Assembly (NCBI GenBank): GCA_016297645.1
Contig: JAEDGF010000010.1
Location: 1 to 36,751, forward strand
Length of the DNA stretch: 36,751 bases
Origin: Clostridiaceae bacterium
GTDB lineage: Bacteria > Bacillota > Clostridia > Oscillospirales > Acutalibacteraceae
Reading direction: 5' to 3'
Shown: piece after piece, positions 24,831 to 32,099 of the stretch
How positions within the stretch are numbered: position 1 is the first letter of the stretch
Layout of the letters: every line of letters begins with the position of its first letter
Made by a program: the position numbers and the translations under genes
Notes under the pieces: model-generated
What the model was told of the DNA's origin: nothing
Databases searched by the model: none
What the model saw: only the letters and a program-made list of their open reading frames with translations

Positions 24831-26006
24831 TTATCCCGCGTATTTGTCGTAGCACTTTTTCAGGGCTGTTATGAAGCGGCGGAGGGTTTCTTCGGCGACG
24901 GCGAGGTTTACTCTTATGTGCGAGGTGCCGTCGCCCTCGAACCATGCGCCGTCGTTGGGGATAAAGCCCGTGTTTTTCGCGAAGAAATCGGCTTTGTCGG
25001 CGGAGTCCGGGATGTTGAAGCACGACACATCGAGCCATGCCATGTATGTTCCCTCGCGGGGACAGAAGAATATCTCCGGCATTTCGCTTTTCAGGGCGTT
25101 TTCGAATATCTCAAAATTCTTGTTTACGCACTCGTTCATCTCGTCGAGCCAGCTGTCGCAGGCGGTGTAGGCGGCGTGAGTCGCGGGGTAGGCAAAGGCA
25201 TTTATACATGAGTAGCCGTCTGCTTCGATTTGCTTTGTAAAGAGCCTGCGCAGGCGGTCGTTTTCTATAATGATGTTTGATGTTGCAAGCCCCGCGACAT
25301 TGAAGCTCTTCGAAACAGCTGTGCAGATAACGCAGTTGTCGCCGCCCTCGCCGAGATTTGATATGACGGTGTGCTCGTTCTTCGTAATATCGAAATGTAT
25401 CTCGTCCGAAACGATGATAACACCGTTTTCGCGGCAGATTTTAAGCGTTCTGAGAAGCTCGTCCCTTGTCCAAACTCTGCCCACGGGGTTGTGGGGCGAG
25501 CAGAAAATGAGCATCTTGTTTTCCGGTCTTTTGCAGGCTTCTTCAAGCCCGGCAAAGTCGATTTCGTATCTGCCGCCGTTTATAACGAGCGGAACCTTAA
25601 CGAGCTTTCTGCCCGTAAGTCGTGCCGCGTCATAGAAATGCGCATAGACGGGCGGCATTGCGATAACGCCGTCGTTTTCGTCCGTAAACGCCTTTACCGC
25701 CGTGTGTAAGGCGCTCACGATTCCGTAGGTGTTTACGATCCACTCCGGCTGAATTTTCCAATTGTGGCGGCGGAGCATAAAGTCGCATATGTCTTTTTTG
25801 TAGCTGCCGTCGCCCTCCGTGTAACAGTAAAAGCCCCTTTGAGCAAACTCCGCGCAGGCATTTCTTATTTCGGGAGGGGCGGAAAATTCCATGTCTGCGG
25901 TCGAGAGCGGATAAACAGCGTCCGATTCGGGGTACGCTTCGACCTGCGCCCATTTGAACGAGCCGGTGCCGCGTCTGTCGGTTATTGAAGAAAAATCGTA
26001 CTTCAT
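24831..26006 (-). CDS. PatB/MalY-family PLP-dependent C-S lyase / aminotransferase
   Basis: This 391-residue fold-type I PLP enzyme carries PLSTADMEFSAPPEI at the N-terminus, CSPHNPVGRVW, VSDEIHFD (Asp201, His204) and the Schiff-base Lys233 in AVSKSFNVAGL, the pattern of MalY/PatB. The family includes cystathionine beta-lyases and cysteine-S-conjugate lyases, so a role in methionine synthesis or sulfur scavenging with release of pyruvate and ammonia is likely; an aminotransferase role is less so. It starts 25 bp after the YhhN-like gene's stop, with an AGAGGT ribosome site, so the two form an operon. Confidence 0.92.
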   Translation of the reverse strand: MKYDFSSITDRRGTGSFKWAQVEAYPESDAVYPLSTADMEFSAPPEIRNACAEFAQRGFYCYTEGDGSYKKDICDFMLRRHNWKIQPEWIVNTYGIVSALHTAVKAFTDENDGVIAMPPVYAHFYDAARLTGRKLVKVPLVINGGRYEIDFAGLEEACKRPENKMLIFCSPHNPVGRVWTRDELLRTLKICRENGVIIVSDEIHFDITKNEHTVISNLGEGGDNCVICTAVSKSFNVAGLATSNIIIENDRLRRLFTKQIEADGYSCINAFAYPATHAAYTACDSWLDEMNECVNKNFEIFENALKSEMPEIFFCPREGTYMAWLDVSCFNIPDSADKADFFAKNTGFIPNDGAWFEGDGTSHIRVNLAVAEETLRRFITALKKCYDKYAG

Positions 26007-26031
26007 ATTTTTTACCTCTTTTTTTCGGATA

Positions 26032-26766
26032 TTAAACGGGATTTACAACGAGGATAAGGCTTGCAAGCGCGAGCTCCGCTGCGAAATAGGTGATGATATT
26101 GAACATTTTGAGCGGATGACTCTTCTTGTATTTTTTGTTGAACATGAGAATTGCAATCGTAAAGTCACTTGCAACAAACAGCACTGCGCCGGAAATTGCA
26201 AGCGCTGCGGCGATTCCGGCATGAGGCGCACCGGCTTTTACCATGCCGATACCCATTACGCACGCCTTGCAGAGCATTGTCGTTATTACGGTTGCGTACA
26301 TCACTATCGGCACTATGAGAATGCCTTTTATCTCGGTTCCGATCGCACGGGAGAATATGATAAAGAAAACATCAAAGAGAACGACCGCGATAATTTCCGG
26401 CACGGAGAAGAATTTTGCGTCGGGTGCATATACGCGTATGGCGCTCATGTATGCCGCGATAAAGAAGAAATGCGCGGTGAGGAAGCCTAAAAAGCCGATG
26501 CCCGAAAAAATCTTTGTCTGCCACAGGTGCAAAAACAAGTCGCCTATCCACGAGCACAGCAGAGCGCCGTACATGATGAACACAAAAGGCGAGTTGTTGC
26601 CGGATATACGGGCGGCAAGCATTCCTATTGCGAAATAGCCGGTGGCGGCAAGCATTTTAAGGGAGAGTGAGCGCCAACAGGCTCCGCCGTACTGTGACTT
26701 TACGAAAAAGTAAGATGTCACCATAACGGCTGCACAGATAACGGCATAGAGGATTTTAATAAACAT
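26032..26766 (-). CDS. YhhN/TMEM86-family membrane protein (lysoplasmalogenase-like)
   Basis: This 244-residue protein has about eight hydrophobic helices. Family-type features are LLCSWIGDLFLHL, GFLGFLTAHFFFIAAYMS and the C-terminal ITYFAAELALAS. Characterised members hydrolyse the vinyl ether of lysoplasmalogens; many anaerobic Clostridia make plasmalogens, so this fits, but activity is inferred. The ATG at 26766 follows AAGGAGG by 8 nt and opens with a hydrophobic helix; an upstream in-frame ATG (26832) would add 22 residues from non-coding leader. First gene of an operon with the PatB-like gene. Confidence 0.78.
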   Translation of the reverse strand: MFIKILYAVICAAVMVTSYFFVKSQYGGACWRSLSLKMLAATGYFAIGMLAARISGNNSPFVFIMYGALLCSWIGDLFLHLWQTKIFSGIGFLGFLTAHFFFIAAYMSAIRVYAPDAKFFSVPEIIAVVLFDVFFIIFSRAIGTEIKGILIVPIVMYATVITTMLCKACVMGIGMVKAGAPHAGIAAALAISGAVLFVASDFTIAILMFNKKYKKSHPLKMFNIITYFAAELALASLILVVNPV

Positions 26767-26782
26767 TTCAGTTGCCTCCTTG

Positions 26783-26811
26783 ATAATATAAAATGACCGG
26801 GCGGCTGTAAA
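26783..26811 (-). promoter_or_regulatory. Possible promoter of the YhhN-PatB operon
   Basis: On the minus strand TTTACA (26811-26806), 17-bp spacer, TATTAT (26788-26783). The predicted start would fall within the ribosome site, so TATATT two bases upstream (15-bp spacer) may be used instead. Confidence 0.4.
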
Positions 26812-26830
26812 AAAGTCGGTTCTTTGCAGC
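26804..26830. repeat. Degenerate hairpin of the TAAAGAA-TCGG-TTCTTTA type
   Basis: GCTGTAAA (26804-26811) pairs imperfectly with TTTGCAGC (26823-26830) around AAAGTCGGTTC. It overlaps the promoter proposed for the YhhN gene and looks like a decayed relative of the hairpins at 2923-2955 and 24691-24722. Confidence 0.5.
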
Positions 26831-26901
26831 ACGGAGCGAGGGCTGCGACCCGATATTTCCGCTTTTTTGCGGCTCGGATATTTCCCGTTTGCACCACAAT
26901 A

Positions 26902-26919
26902 GTAACATACAAAAGTTAC
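26902..26919. promoter_or_regulatory. Upstream inverted repeat GTAAC-8-GTTAC
   Basis: GTAAC (26902-26906) and GTTAC (26915-26919) sit about 120 bp upstream of a related inverted repeat that overlaps the radical SAM promoter. Together they could be a pair of operator sites. Confidence 0.35.
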
Positions 26920-27008
26920 ATAAACAAGCCTGTTTTTTACAAGAATAAAAATCCGATTACGGTTTTATATTAAAATATCGGCAGCAAAAAAACACAGCAC
27001 CTTTTTTA

Positions 27009-27058
27009 CCGGCTGCGTATTTACATTCAGCCGGAAATATGTTACAATGTAATGTAAC
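27009..27058 (+). promoter_or_regulatory. Radical SAM gene promoter overlapped by inverted repeats
   Basis: TTTACA (27020-27025), 17-bp spacer, TACAAT (27043-27048). The -10 box lies inside the inverted repeat GTTACA-6-TGTAAC (27041-27058), placed where a repressor would block polymerase. A 7-bp stem CCGGCTG...CAGCCGG (27009-27034) straddles the -35. No cognate regulator gene is adjacent. Confidence 0.7.
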
Positions 27059-27096
27059 CTGGTTTGTGTATTATCTTCAAAACGGAGTGTATATAT

Positions 27097-28512
27097 ATGT
27101 CACTGAAAGAGAAAGCAATAAAAGCCTTCGCGTCCGTTGCTCTGGACGGTATTTTTAAGTATATTGACCGCAACCCCGAAAACGGGTTCGTTAAAATTCT
27201 CGATATCAGCGAAAAGCTGTTCGGCGGAAAGATGTTTCCTGCCGAGAATTTCCAAAAAATGAAGGCGGGCGCTGCCGACCCGAATAATATCTACACGCAG
27301 CTTGCGCTGAATATTCTGCGTTCGACCGACCGCGGACTTTTGAAGCATATGCTGCTTTCTCTCGGTGTCGATGCAGGTTATTTCGGAACGAAGGCGGTAA
27401 GAGCAAACCGCGAAAAGTACGACTGCAACATTCCGTGGGTCATCCTTTTTGACCCCACGAGTGCCTGCAACCTCAAATGCAAGGGCTGCTGGGCTGCCGA
27501 ATACGGTTACAGACAGAATCTGAGCTACGACGAGATGAAGTCGATAGTTACTCAGGGACGCGAGCTGGGTACGCATTTCTATATGCTCACCGGCGGCGAG
27601 CCGCTTATAAGAAAGAACGACATAATAAAGCTTTGCGAGGAGTTCCCGGACTGCGCCTTTATGTCGTACACAAACGGTACTCTCATTGACGACGATTTCT
27701 GCGAGGAGGTCCGCAGAGTAGGCAACCTCGCTTTTGCACTCAGTATCGAAGGTACGGAGGAGAGCAACGATTTCCGGCGCGGCGAAGGAGCATACCGGAA
27801 CACAATGAAGGCAATGGAGCTGCTTAAAAAGCACCGCTGCCTGTTCGGTATTTCCGTCTGCTACACGCGTAAAAATATAGATTATGTCACAAGCGACGAC
27901 TTTATCGACCTCATGATAGCGTCCGGCGTTAAGTACGCATGGTACTTTAACTATATGCCCGTAGGTCATACTGCCGACAAGGAGCTTATCCCCACGCCCC
28001 AGCAGAGAAAAATGATGTATTTTTGGATGAAAAAAATGCGCAACTCCAAAACGGGCAAGCCCCTTATGGTCATTGATTTCCAGGACGACGGCGAGTATGT
28101 CGGCGGCTGTATCGCAGGCGGCAGAAACTATTTCCATGTCAATTCTGCGGGCGATATCGAGCCGTGCGTGTTTATCCACTATTCGGATGCCAATATACGC
28201 ACGCATACGCTTCTGCAAGCCCTGAAAAATCCGCTGTTCACCGCATACCGCAAGGGACAGCCGTTCAACGACAACCATCTTCGTCCCTGTCCCATGCTTG
28301 AAAATCCCGATAAGCTCAGGGAGATAATTCATAAAACGGGCGCAAAGTCGACCAATCTCATCACGGAGGAATCCGTTGATACCCTTTGCGGCAGATGTGA
28401 CGATTTCGCTTACGAGTGGGCAGGCGTTGCCGACGAGATATGGAAGTCCACCAAGCACCCCAAGACCCACACCCAGTATTACCGTGACGGCGGTAAGGCA
28501 AAGCGCCAGTAA
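27097..28512 (+). CDS. Radical SAM protein with C-terminal cysteine-rich (SPASM-like) region
   Basis: This 471-residue protein has a helical N-terminal domain (about 1-110), then the radical SAM cluster motif CNLKCKGC (Cys124, Cys128, Cys131; CxxxCxxC), a TGGEPL motif for SAM binding, and a C-terminal set of cysteines (GGCIAGG, EPCVF, RPCPML, CGRC) likely holding one or two auxiliary Fe-S clusters. It should generate a 5'-deoxyadenosyl radical to modify a peptide or other substrate. No precursor peptide gene of the usual type is adjacent, so a RiPP role is not supported. Start at ATG 27097, preceded by GGAG; an upstream in-frame ATG at 27064 has no ribosome site. The stop codon lies at the edge of a ~100-bp repeat. 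Confidence 0.9.
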   Translation: MSLKEKAIKAFASVALDGIFKYIDRNPENGFVKILDISEKLFGGKMFPAENFQKMKAGAADPNNIYTQLALNILRSTDRGLLKHMLLSLGVDAGYFGTKAVRANREKYDCNIPWVILFDPTSACNLKCKGCWAAEYGYRQNLSYDEMKSIVTQGRELGTHFYMLTGGEPLIRKNDIIKLCEEFPDCAFMSYTNGTLIDDDFCEEVRRVGNLAFALSIEGTEESNDFRRGEGAYRNTMKAMELLKKHRCLFGISVCYTRKNIDYVTSDDFIDLMIASGVKYAWYFNYMPVGHTADKELIPTPQQRKMMYFWMKKMRNSKTGKPLMVIDFQDDGEYVGGCIAGGRNYFHVNSAGDIEPCVFIHYSDANIRTHTLLQALKNPLFTAYRKGQPFNDNHLRPCPMLENPDKLREIIHKTGAKSTNLITEESVDTLCGRCDDFAYEWAGVADEIWKSTKHPKTHTQYYRDGGKAKRQ

Positions 28513-28776
28513 TACAAACCGAATGCGCGCTGAACACGCCGCAATAACGGCAGGTACGCTTACGGTATTGTCCGATTTTTATATGGCGCTGTCGGCAAAA
28601 AAGTGCCGGTAATACAAACCGAATGTGCGCCGAACACGCCGCAAAAAACGGCAGGTACGCTTACGGTATTGTCCGATTTTTATATGGCGCTGTCGGCAAA
28701 AAAGTGCCGGTAATACAGACTGAATATGCGCCGAACACGCCGCAAAAACGGCAGGTGCGCTTACTGTGTTATCCGG
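28508..28776. repeat. ~100-bp tandem repeat array (2 full + partial copies)
   Basis: Units begin at 28511, 28611 and 28712 (periods 100 and 101), at the motif GTAATACA; copies 1 and 2 are about 95% identical and the third decays after about 60 bp. Each unit contains GCCG...CGGC and CGGCAAAAAAGTGCCGG stems. The first GTAATACA includes the TAA stop of the radical SAM gene, and the last codons of that gene (GGCAAAGCGCCAG) resemble the end of each unit, so the array may have grown out of the gene's 3' end. Periods not divisible by 3 argue against coding. Confidence 0.92.
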
Positions 28777-28789
28777 TCATCGGCAAGCA

Positions 28790-28795
28790 TACAAT
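28790..28795 (+). promoter_or_regulatory. Weak -10 candidate for the lipoprotein gene
   Basis: TACAAT lies 26 bp before the ATG, but no good -35 is present 16-18 bp upstream (TGTTAT). Readthrough from the radical SAM gene across the repeats is an alternative. Confidence 0.3.
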
Positions 28796-28821
28796 TAAAA
28801 CGGAAAGAGGAGGCGTTTGCC

Positions 28822-29751
28822 ATGTTCAAAAAAGCGTCGGCACTTATTATTGCGGCTGTTATGATACTGACGGCTCTGTCCTCCTGTACAGAAAAAGGCG
28901 GACAAACCGACACGACGGCAGAACCCGAGCTGTCCATGTCCGAGCCGTTTATCCCCGGGGAGAACAGCACGGAGCCAACCACCGTGGAAACGACCGTTCC
29001 GGTTTCCGAGGTACCTTCAACGACAGTTTCCGAAGGCAGATTTTCAACCGGTTCGGATTATAAAACGGTGGCAATGACGCGTGAGGATGTCATAAAGGTC
29101 TACACTGCCGCGATGAACAATGTCAAGGTGCGCTGCCCCGGTTTTACAAAAAAAGAATATCAGACGGTTGACGATGTCACGGCAGGCGACGGTGCGTTGC
29201 AGCTCGCAAACCGCATACTCAATCTTGTTTCGAATGAGCTTATTTCCTCCTCCGGCGGCGAAGCCGATACCGTGACGGTAGCGGCAGGCGACGACAGAGC
29301 CGTACGCCGTTCCTTCCCGCTTTTCGGTGAGGATGTCGGCTGCGCTCTCACCGATACGAGCATTGTGTCCTCTGCTGTCTGCTATGTGAGCGACACCGAT
29401 TACAAGGTCGTTCTTACGGTTGCCGACCACACCGACCCCGACCCGGAAACAAGCGAATTTGCAAAGATCCTTACACCCATTCCCACAAAATCCATTTCGG
29501 ACGGAATTGAAGATTACCTCGTTGTGCTCGATATGAGCAGCTACAAATTCGAGATGAATTACACCGGCAACGAGATAGAATGCCACTTTGACAAAACGAA
29601 CGGGCGTATGATCTCGCTCACACAGAAGATGATAGTCAATGTTGATATCGACCTGAATCTCGACCTGATATTTTTCAAGACAAAGAATATCTCCGCGTCC
29701 GGTACGGTTATAAACAAGGTGGAATACAGCGATTTCGTGTGGATTCAGTGA
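28822..29751 (+). CDS. Lipoprotein of unknown function
   Basis: This 309-residue protein has a lipoprotein signal peptide ending in the lipobox ALSS-C (Cys22), then a Thr/Ser/Pro/Glu-rich linker (about 23-75) and a folded alpha/beta region (about 78-309) that I do not recognise. Features include AMTREDVIKVYTAAMNNVKV near the start of the domain and a long repeat-like beta end (NVDIDLNLDLIFFKTKNISA). It should be anchored to the outer face of the membrane by diacylglyceryl-Cys22. ATG 28822 follows AGAGGAGG; in-frame codons further upstream lie in the repeat array and are not credible. Ends in a strong terminator. Confidence 0.85.
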   Translation: MFKKASALIIAAVMILTALSSCTEKGGQTDTTAEPELSMSEPFIPGENSTEPTTVETTVPVSEVPSTTVSEGRFSTGSDYKTVAMTREDVIKVYTAAMNNVKVRCPGFTKKEYQTVDDVTAGDGALQLANRILNLVSNELISSSGGEADTVTVAAGDDRAVRRSFPLFGEDVGCALTDTSIVSSAVCYVSDTDYKVVLTVADHTDPDPETSEFAKILTPIPTKSISDGIEDYLVVLDMSSYKFEMNYTGNEIECHFDKTNGRMISLTQKMIVNVDIDLNLDLIFFKTKNISASGTVINKVEYSDFVWIQ

Positions 29752-29788
29752 TAAACCGTGCAAAAAAGACAACTGAATAAAGAAAACA

Positions 29789-29829
29789 GAGCTTCGGCGG
29801 AAAATGAAAGTCCGCCGAGGCTCTTTTTT
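29789..29829 (+). terminator. Intrinsic terminator of the lipoprotein gene
   Basis: GAGCTTCGGCGGA (29789-29801) pairs with TCCGCCGAGGCTC (29811-29823; one T-G wobble), followed by TTTTTT. Confidence 0.9.
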
Positions 29830-29842
29830 GCGAATAAAAAAT

Positions 29843-29909
29843 GTACGGTAATGTGACTCAATGACCGTACGGAGCGGTTCTTGCACGACCGATTATGTGC
29901 GCTTGCAAG
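29843..29909. repeat. Two inverted repeats upstream of the Cys-tail peptide gene
   Basis: GTACGGT (29843-29849) with ACCGTAC (29864-29870), and CTTGCA (29880-29885) with TGCAAG (29904-29909). They lie between the lipoprotein terminator and the small gene, and could be operators or leader hairpins. I found no convincing SigA promoter for the peptide here. Confidence 0.4.
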
Positions 29910-29987
29910 AAAAATCACTCACCGCCATGCACACTTTTCGCGCACGAGCGTATCATGCTAATGAAAGGTGCGAAAGGAGGTAAGCGA

Positions 29988-30122
29988 ATGTTCCTCGGAA
30001 ACAACAACTATTGGATCCTTTTCATCATACTTATTCTTGTTCTCACCGATAACGGCTGCGGATGCAACAACGGCTGCAACAACGGCTGCAACAACGGCTG
30101 CGGATGCGGTTGCGGTAACTGA
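29988..30122 (+). CDS. 44-residue membrane peptide with seven-Cys tail
   Basis: This small gene starts at ATG 29988, 7 nt after a near-ideal AAAGGAGG site. The product has a short polar N-terminus (MFLGNNNY), one hydrophobic helix (WILFIILILVLT, about 9-20) and a 24-residue tail of Gly, Asn and seven Cys built from (NN)GC units; the DNA shows AACAACGGCTGC three times in tandem. It is not a family I can name. Small hydrophobic Gly-rich proteins of this size (YjcZ-like) occur in Bacillota spores, and the Cys tail could bind metal, cross-link or anchor by disulfides; all of that is inference. A strong bidirectional terminator follows. In-frame extension upstream to 29895 lacks a ribosome site. 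Confidence 0.78.
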   Translation: MFLGNNNYWILFIILILVLTDNGCGCNNGCNNGCNNGCGCGCGN

Positions 30123-30152
30123 TTAGGTTAACTGAGTAACTGAATAAAAAAG

Positions 30153-30191
30153 CCGTGCTGCAAGTCTTTTCAGGCTTGCGGCACGGTTTTT
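30153..30191. terminator. Bidirectional terminator
   Basis: CCGTGCTGCAAG (30153-30164) pairs with CTTGCGGCACGG (30175-30186; one T-G wobble), with TTTTT after it on the + strand and CTTTTTTATTC on the minus strand. It separates the Cys-tail gene from the end of the assembly-line operon. Confidence 0.9.
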
Positions 30192-30204
30192 CAGTGCTGC
30201 TTTT

Positions 30205-31836
30205 TTACTTCTGGTTTTTGTTTCTGATTATCTTCATCGAGGTGGTCTTGGGGAACTCCTCGTCGCGGGTACGGATAACGGCGACCTGCTTATAGTCTGC
30301 AAGAGTCTTGTTGACCTCGGCAACATCAGCCTTCAAACGGGACTTCGCGTCGGGATACTCCTCCTCGTCAAGGAAGAATTCGCCTACGATCCTGCCGTTT
30401 TCGCCGTAGCAGATGACCTCTTTGACATACTCGATGTTTTGAAGGTGTATCTCTATTTCCTCGGGGGAAACATTCTTTCCGTTTGCGAGAATGATAAGAT
30501 TCTTTTTGCGTCCGGTAAAGAAGATGTATCCGTCCTTGTCGATATAGCCGTAGTCGCCTGTTTTGAGCCACTCGCCGTCAAATGCTTCGGCGGTGGAAAC
30601 GGGGTCGTTGTAGTAGCCCGACATGAGGTTGTCGCCCTTTACGTAGAGCTCGCCGATGCCGTTTTCATCGGGATCGTGAACGGTTACCTCGCAGCACTCG
30701 ATGGGAAGACCTACACTGCCCATGCGGTAGTTGTACATTCTCGTGATGGCAACGCAAGGGGAGCACTCCGTAAGTCCGTAGCCGGTGATAACGGGAATGC
30801 CGATATCGTGCATGAATTCCTCAATTTCCGGATTGAGATAAGCGCCGGAGCAAATGATATAGTGCAGGTTGCCGCCGAGGCTTTCATGAATTTCGGAGAA
30901 CATTTCTCTGCGAAGGTCTATTCCGCTGAGCATATAATTGCGGCTCGTCTGTATTCCGTTCATCAGCTTTTCGTAGCTGCCGTTGCGTTTTGCCTTCGAA
31001 ATAATGGAATTGTACACCATTTCGACGATAAGCGGCACGGCTGCGAACTGATAGGGCTTATATTTCTTTATATCATTGTATACATGACGGAGATTTGTGC
31101 AGATATATCCCCATTTCAGACGGACAAGACTTGCGAACAAGCCCGATGCCCATGCATAGGTGTGGTTGAGCGGCAGGAAACCTATCGCGTTTTCACCCGT
31201 CAGGGCGTGGCACGAGGCGTTGAGATCAGTCATTATTGATTTATGCGTGAGCATAACGCCCTTTGTCTTTCCCGTAGTGCCCGAGGTATAGCATATGCAG
31301 GCGAGATCCTCGGGGAAGACCGGCTCGGCTAAATAAGCTTTCAGATATTTTTCGTCCGCTTTTTCGCCCTCGCTCAAATAGTCCGCATAGTTTTTAATGG
31401 GGAACCACTTCTTGACGGCAACACCGGGTGTGTTTTTGATTATTTCAACCTTTTCGGCGTTTTCCTCGCTGTAAAATACCGCTTCACAGCCGCACTCTGC
31501 GTACTGTCCGGCAATTTCGTCGGCAGGCAGACGGGGATCGGTCGGAATTATAACGCACGCATCAACGGCAAGCGTGTAGTATATCACATGCCATTCGTAC
31601 GAATTCTCACTGAGAATGGAAACCTTGCTGTTCTTGCCTATGCCGTGAAGCTGCAAAAAGGTACCGAGCTTGTTCTCTTCCTCGTGGACTTCTCTGAAAG
31701 AACGCTCATGCTGGTTCTCGTCCTCGTCCTCCCATATGAACTGACGCTTGTCGCCGCCCCTTTCGGCACCCGAAAAAACAAGCTCTTTCAGCGTGCTTTG
31801 CGGCGGAAATTCATCGTAATACTCTCTTATCAGCAT
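30205..31836 (-). CDS. AMP-forming acyl ligase (fatty-acyl-CoA/ACP ligase-like), second of the cluster
   Basis: This 543-residue member of the adenylate-forming superfamily has the P-loop YTSGTTGKTKGVML, GYGLTECSP, the hinge/ATP motif WLKTGDYGYID, GRKKNLIILANGKNVSPEE (FadD-like form) and a C-terminal catalytic Lys535 in TTSMKIIR, where the usual TGK glycine is Met. The FadD-like motifs point to a carboxylic or fatty acid rather than an amino acid as substrate. It lies 23 nt downstream of the carrier-protein gene, so that carrier is its likely acceptor. Ribosome site GGAGG sits 11 nt before the ATG. Last gene of the four-gene operon and followed by a terminator. Confidence 0.92.
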   Translation of the reverse strand: MLIREYYDEFPPQSTLKELVFSGAERGGDKRQFIWEDEDENQHERSFREVHEEENKLGTFLQLHGIGKNSKVSILSENSYEWHVIYYTLAVDACVIIPTDPRLPADEIAGQYAECGCEAVFYSEENAEKVEIIKNTPGVAVKKWFPIKNYADYLSEGEKADEKYLKAYLAEPVFPEDLACICYTSGTTGKTKGVMLTHKSIMTDLNASCHALTGENAIGFLPLNHTYAWASGLFASLVRLKWGYICTNLRHVYNDIKKYKPYQFAAVPLIVEMVYNSIISKAKRNGSYEKLMNGIQTSRNYMLSGIDLRREMFSEIHESLGGNLHYIICSGAYLNPEIEEFMHDIGIPVITGYGLTECSPCVAITRMYNYRMGSVGLPIECCEVTVHDPDENGIGELYVKGDNLMSGYYNDPVSTAEAFDGEWLKTGDYGYIDKDGYIFFTGRKKNLIILANGKNVSPEEIEIHLQNIEYVKEVICYGENGRIVGEFFLDEEEYPDAKSRLKADVAEVNKTLADYKQVAVIRTRDEEFPKTTSMKIIRNKNQK

Positions 31837-31859
31837 TTTTTTGTATTCCTCCGCTTTGC

Positions 31860-32075
31860 TTATTTCATTCCTACTGCGCTTGCAAGGTCGGCAACGGTGC
31901 GAAGCTGGCGGACATTTATTTTATCCATGTCGACATTATTTGCTCTGCAAAGCTCTTCTACGAGACAAGCCATGTCGAAGGACGAAAGACCGCAGTCTGT
32001 TTTAAGCAGTGATGAACCGGTTATTTCACAGTCGGGTTCAACATATTCAAGTATTTTTTCTATCAGTTTATCCAT
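31860..32075 (-). CDS. Acyl/peptidyl carrier protein
   Basis: This 71-residue acidic four-helix carrier has the 4'-phosphopantetheine site at Ser32 in TDCGLSSFDMACLVEEL, where GLSSF takes the place of the fatty-acid ACP form GxDSL. The last helix is VRTVADLASA-like (QLRTVADLASAVGMK). It would carry acyl or aminoacyl groups as thioesters in the cytosol. It sits between the condensation-domain gene (24 nt) and the second ligase (23 nt), which marks it as dedicated to this pathway rather than to fatty-acid synthesis. No phosphopantetheinyl transferase gene is in the window; the host enzyme would have to serve. Confidence 0.92.
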   Translation of the reverse strand: MDKLIEKILEYVEPDCEITGSSLLKTDCGLSSFDMACLVEELCRANNVDMDKINVRQLRTVADLASAVGMK

Positions 32076-32099
32076 TTCTAACGATACTCCTTAACAAAA

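Noticed and set aside
27100..28470. A 456-codon open frame opposite the radical SAM gene
   Set aside because: It is fully antisense to a gene with clear family motifs and shows no motif or ribosome site of its own.
28508..28776. CRISPR array or repeated coding sequence
   Set aside because: There are no spacers, and periods of 100 and 101 bp break any reading frame.
27097..30122. RiPP cluster made of the radical SAM enzyme and the Cys-tail peptide
   Set aside because: The two are separated by a lipoprotein gene, a repeat array and a strong terminator, and the peptide has a membrane helix rather than a leader/core layout; left only as a remote idea.
30205..32075. D-alanylation (dlt) system
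   Set aside because: A ligase and carrier are present, but there is no DltB or DltD, and a condensation domain and a second ligase point elsewhere.
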